Assembly (NCBI GenBank): GCA_030038645.1
Contig: JASHSR010000351.1
Coordinates: forward strand, 1 to 6,347
Direction of reading: 5' to 3'
DNA length: 6,347 nucleotides
From: Gammaproteobacteria bacterium
GTDB lineage: Bacteria > Pseudomonadota > Gammaproteobacteria > Steroidobacterales > Steroidobacteraceae
Part shown: piece after piece, positions 6,031-6,347 of the stretch
Position numbering within the stretch: position 1 is the first letter of the stretch
Layout of the letters: the number at the start of each line of letters is the position of its first letter
Position numbers and translations under genes: made by a program
The notes under the pieces: generated by a model
Seen by the model: the letters and a program-made list of their open reading frames with translations, nothing else
Databases searched by the model: none
What the model was told of the DNA's origin: nothing

Positions 6031-6347
6031 CTATCCGAGCCGCGCGAAGAGCACCCACGCCGCGCCGATCACGAGCATGGCCCACCCCGGCCAGTCCGTC
6101 GCTCGGCCCATGGCGAGCCACGCGAGCCCCCCGAGCAGGATGGCGGCGCCGACCACCGTGCTTTCCCGGCGGCGGCTCGACTCGCGCAGCGAGCGCTCGA
6201 GCGCCTCGATCTGCGGCAGGTCGAGCTTCGGGCGCCAGTTGCCGTTCTGGGCGCGGTACGCGGCGCCCTTGGCGAGCGGCGCGAGCGCCCGCGCCGCCTC
6301 GATGAGCTCGGGCAATTGCAGGCGCAGGCTCTGCAACAGCATCCGGC
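6031..6347 (-). CDS. ubiB: UbiB/ABC1-family protein, C-terminal tail only (5' end outside window)
   Basis: The frame is open at the right edge, with an Arg codon before the first visible Met at 6342, so this is most likely the end of a longer gene. About 104 residues are seen. They contain LQLPELIEAARALAPL, a polar helix, an Arg/Glu-rich linker (about 49-60 counted from that Met), then two membrane helices (about 61-79 and 85-101) and a very short RLG end. This layout, with a LPEL-type helix, charged linker and paired terminal helices, matches the C-terminus of UbiB, an atypical kinase/ATPase that supports ubiquinone synthesis at the inner membrane. The ATP-binding domain is outside the window, so other ABC1-type kinases, or an independent small membrane protein starting at 6342, remain possible. 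The stop (TAG) is followed by a 116-bp gap before the MATE gene on the same strand. Confidence 0.65.
   Translation of the reverse strand, partial: RMLLQSLRLQLPELIEAARALAPLAKGAAYRAQNGNWRPKLDLPQIEALERSLRESSRRRESTVVGAAILLGGLAWLAMGRATDWPGWAMLVIGAAWVLFARLG

Noticed and set aside
5973..6305. GTG start at 5985 after a GGGAGGTGG that looks like a ribosome site, opening a + strand frame
   Set aside because: The frame runs antisense to the UbiB-like gene and yields an Arg/Ala/Pro-rich product. The GGAGGTGG is better explained as one arm of the small hairpin or as chance.

Overview
This is a very GC-rich chromosomal window with densely packed genes, very little intergenic space and frequent 4-nt gene overlaps. 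It most likely comes from a ubiquinone-making proteobacterium, with gamma or beta the best guess. The reasons are the trpF-trpB-trpA gene order, a UbiB-like C-terminus at the right edge, and the strong G/C bias at third codon positions. The genus cannot be named from this sequence alone.

Left region (1-2383, + strand): the end of a tryptophan operon. The C-terminal half of trpF runs into trpB through an ATGA overlap, and trpB runs into trpA through another. Together they catalyse phosphoribosylanthranilate isomerisation and the two half-reactions of tryptophan synthase. A GC-only hairpin lies just after the trpA stop. The accD-folC genes that follow trpA in many beta- and gammaproteobacteria are absent; the next gene converges on trpA.

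Middle region (2459-4508): an aldo/keto reductase on the - strand with the full catalytic tetrad, then a 134-bp divergent gap with an AT-rich promoter-like patch. On the + strand follow a small four-helix membrane protein and, through a TTGA overlap, a double-hotdog (thioesterase-like) protein with a CFVCGP motif. The last two look like a translationally coupled pair of unknown role.

Right region (4505-6347, - strand): a 12-helix MATE-family transporter converges on the hotdog gene so closely that both stop codons sit in one CTAG palindrome. A 116-bp gap with a -10-like box and a small hairpin separates it from the upstream UbiB/ABC1-type gene, of which only the C-terminal tail with two membrane helices is inside the window.

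There are no mobile elements, CRISPR arrays, tRNA or rRNA genes. No gene-free stretch exceeds about 135 bp. Most of the window is ordinary housekeeping and accessory metabolism. I do not see a convincing undescribed system; the membrane protein/hotdog pair is the least explained part.
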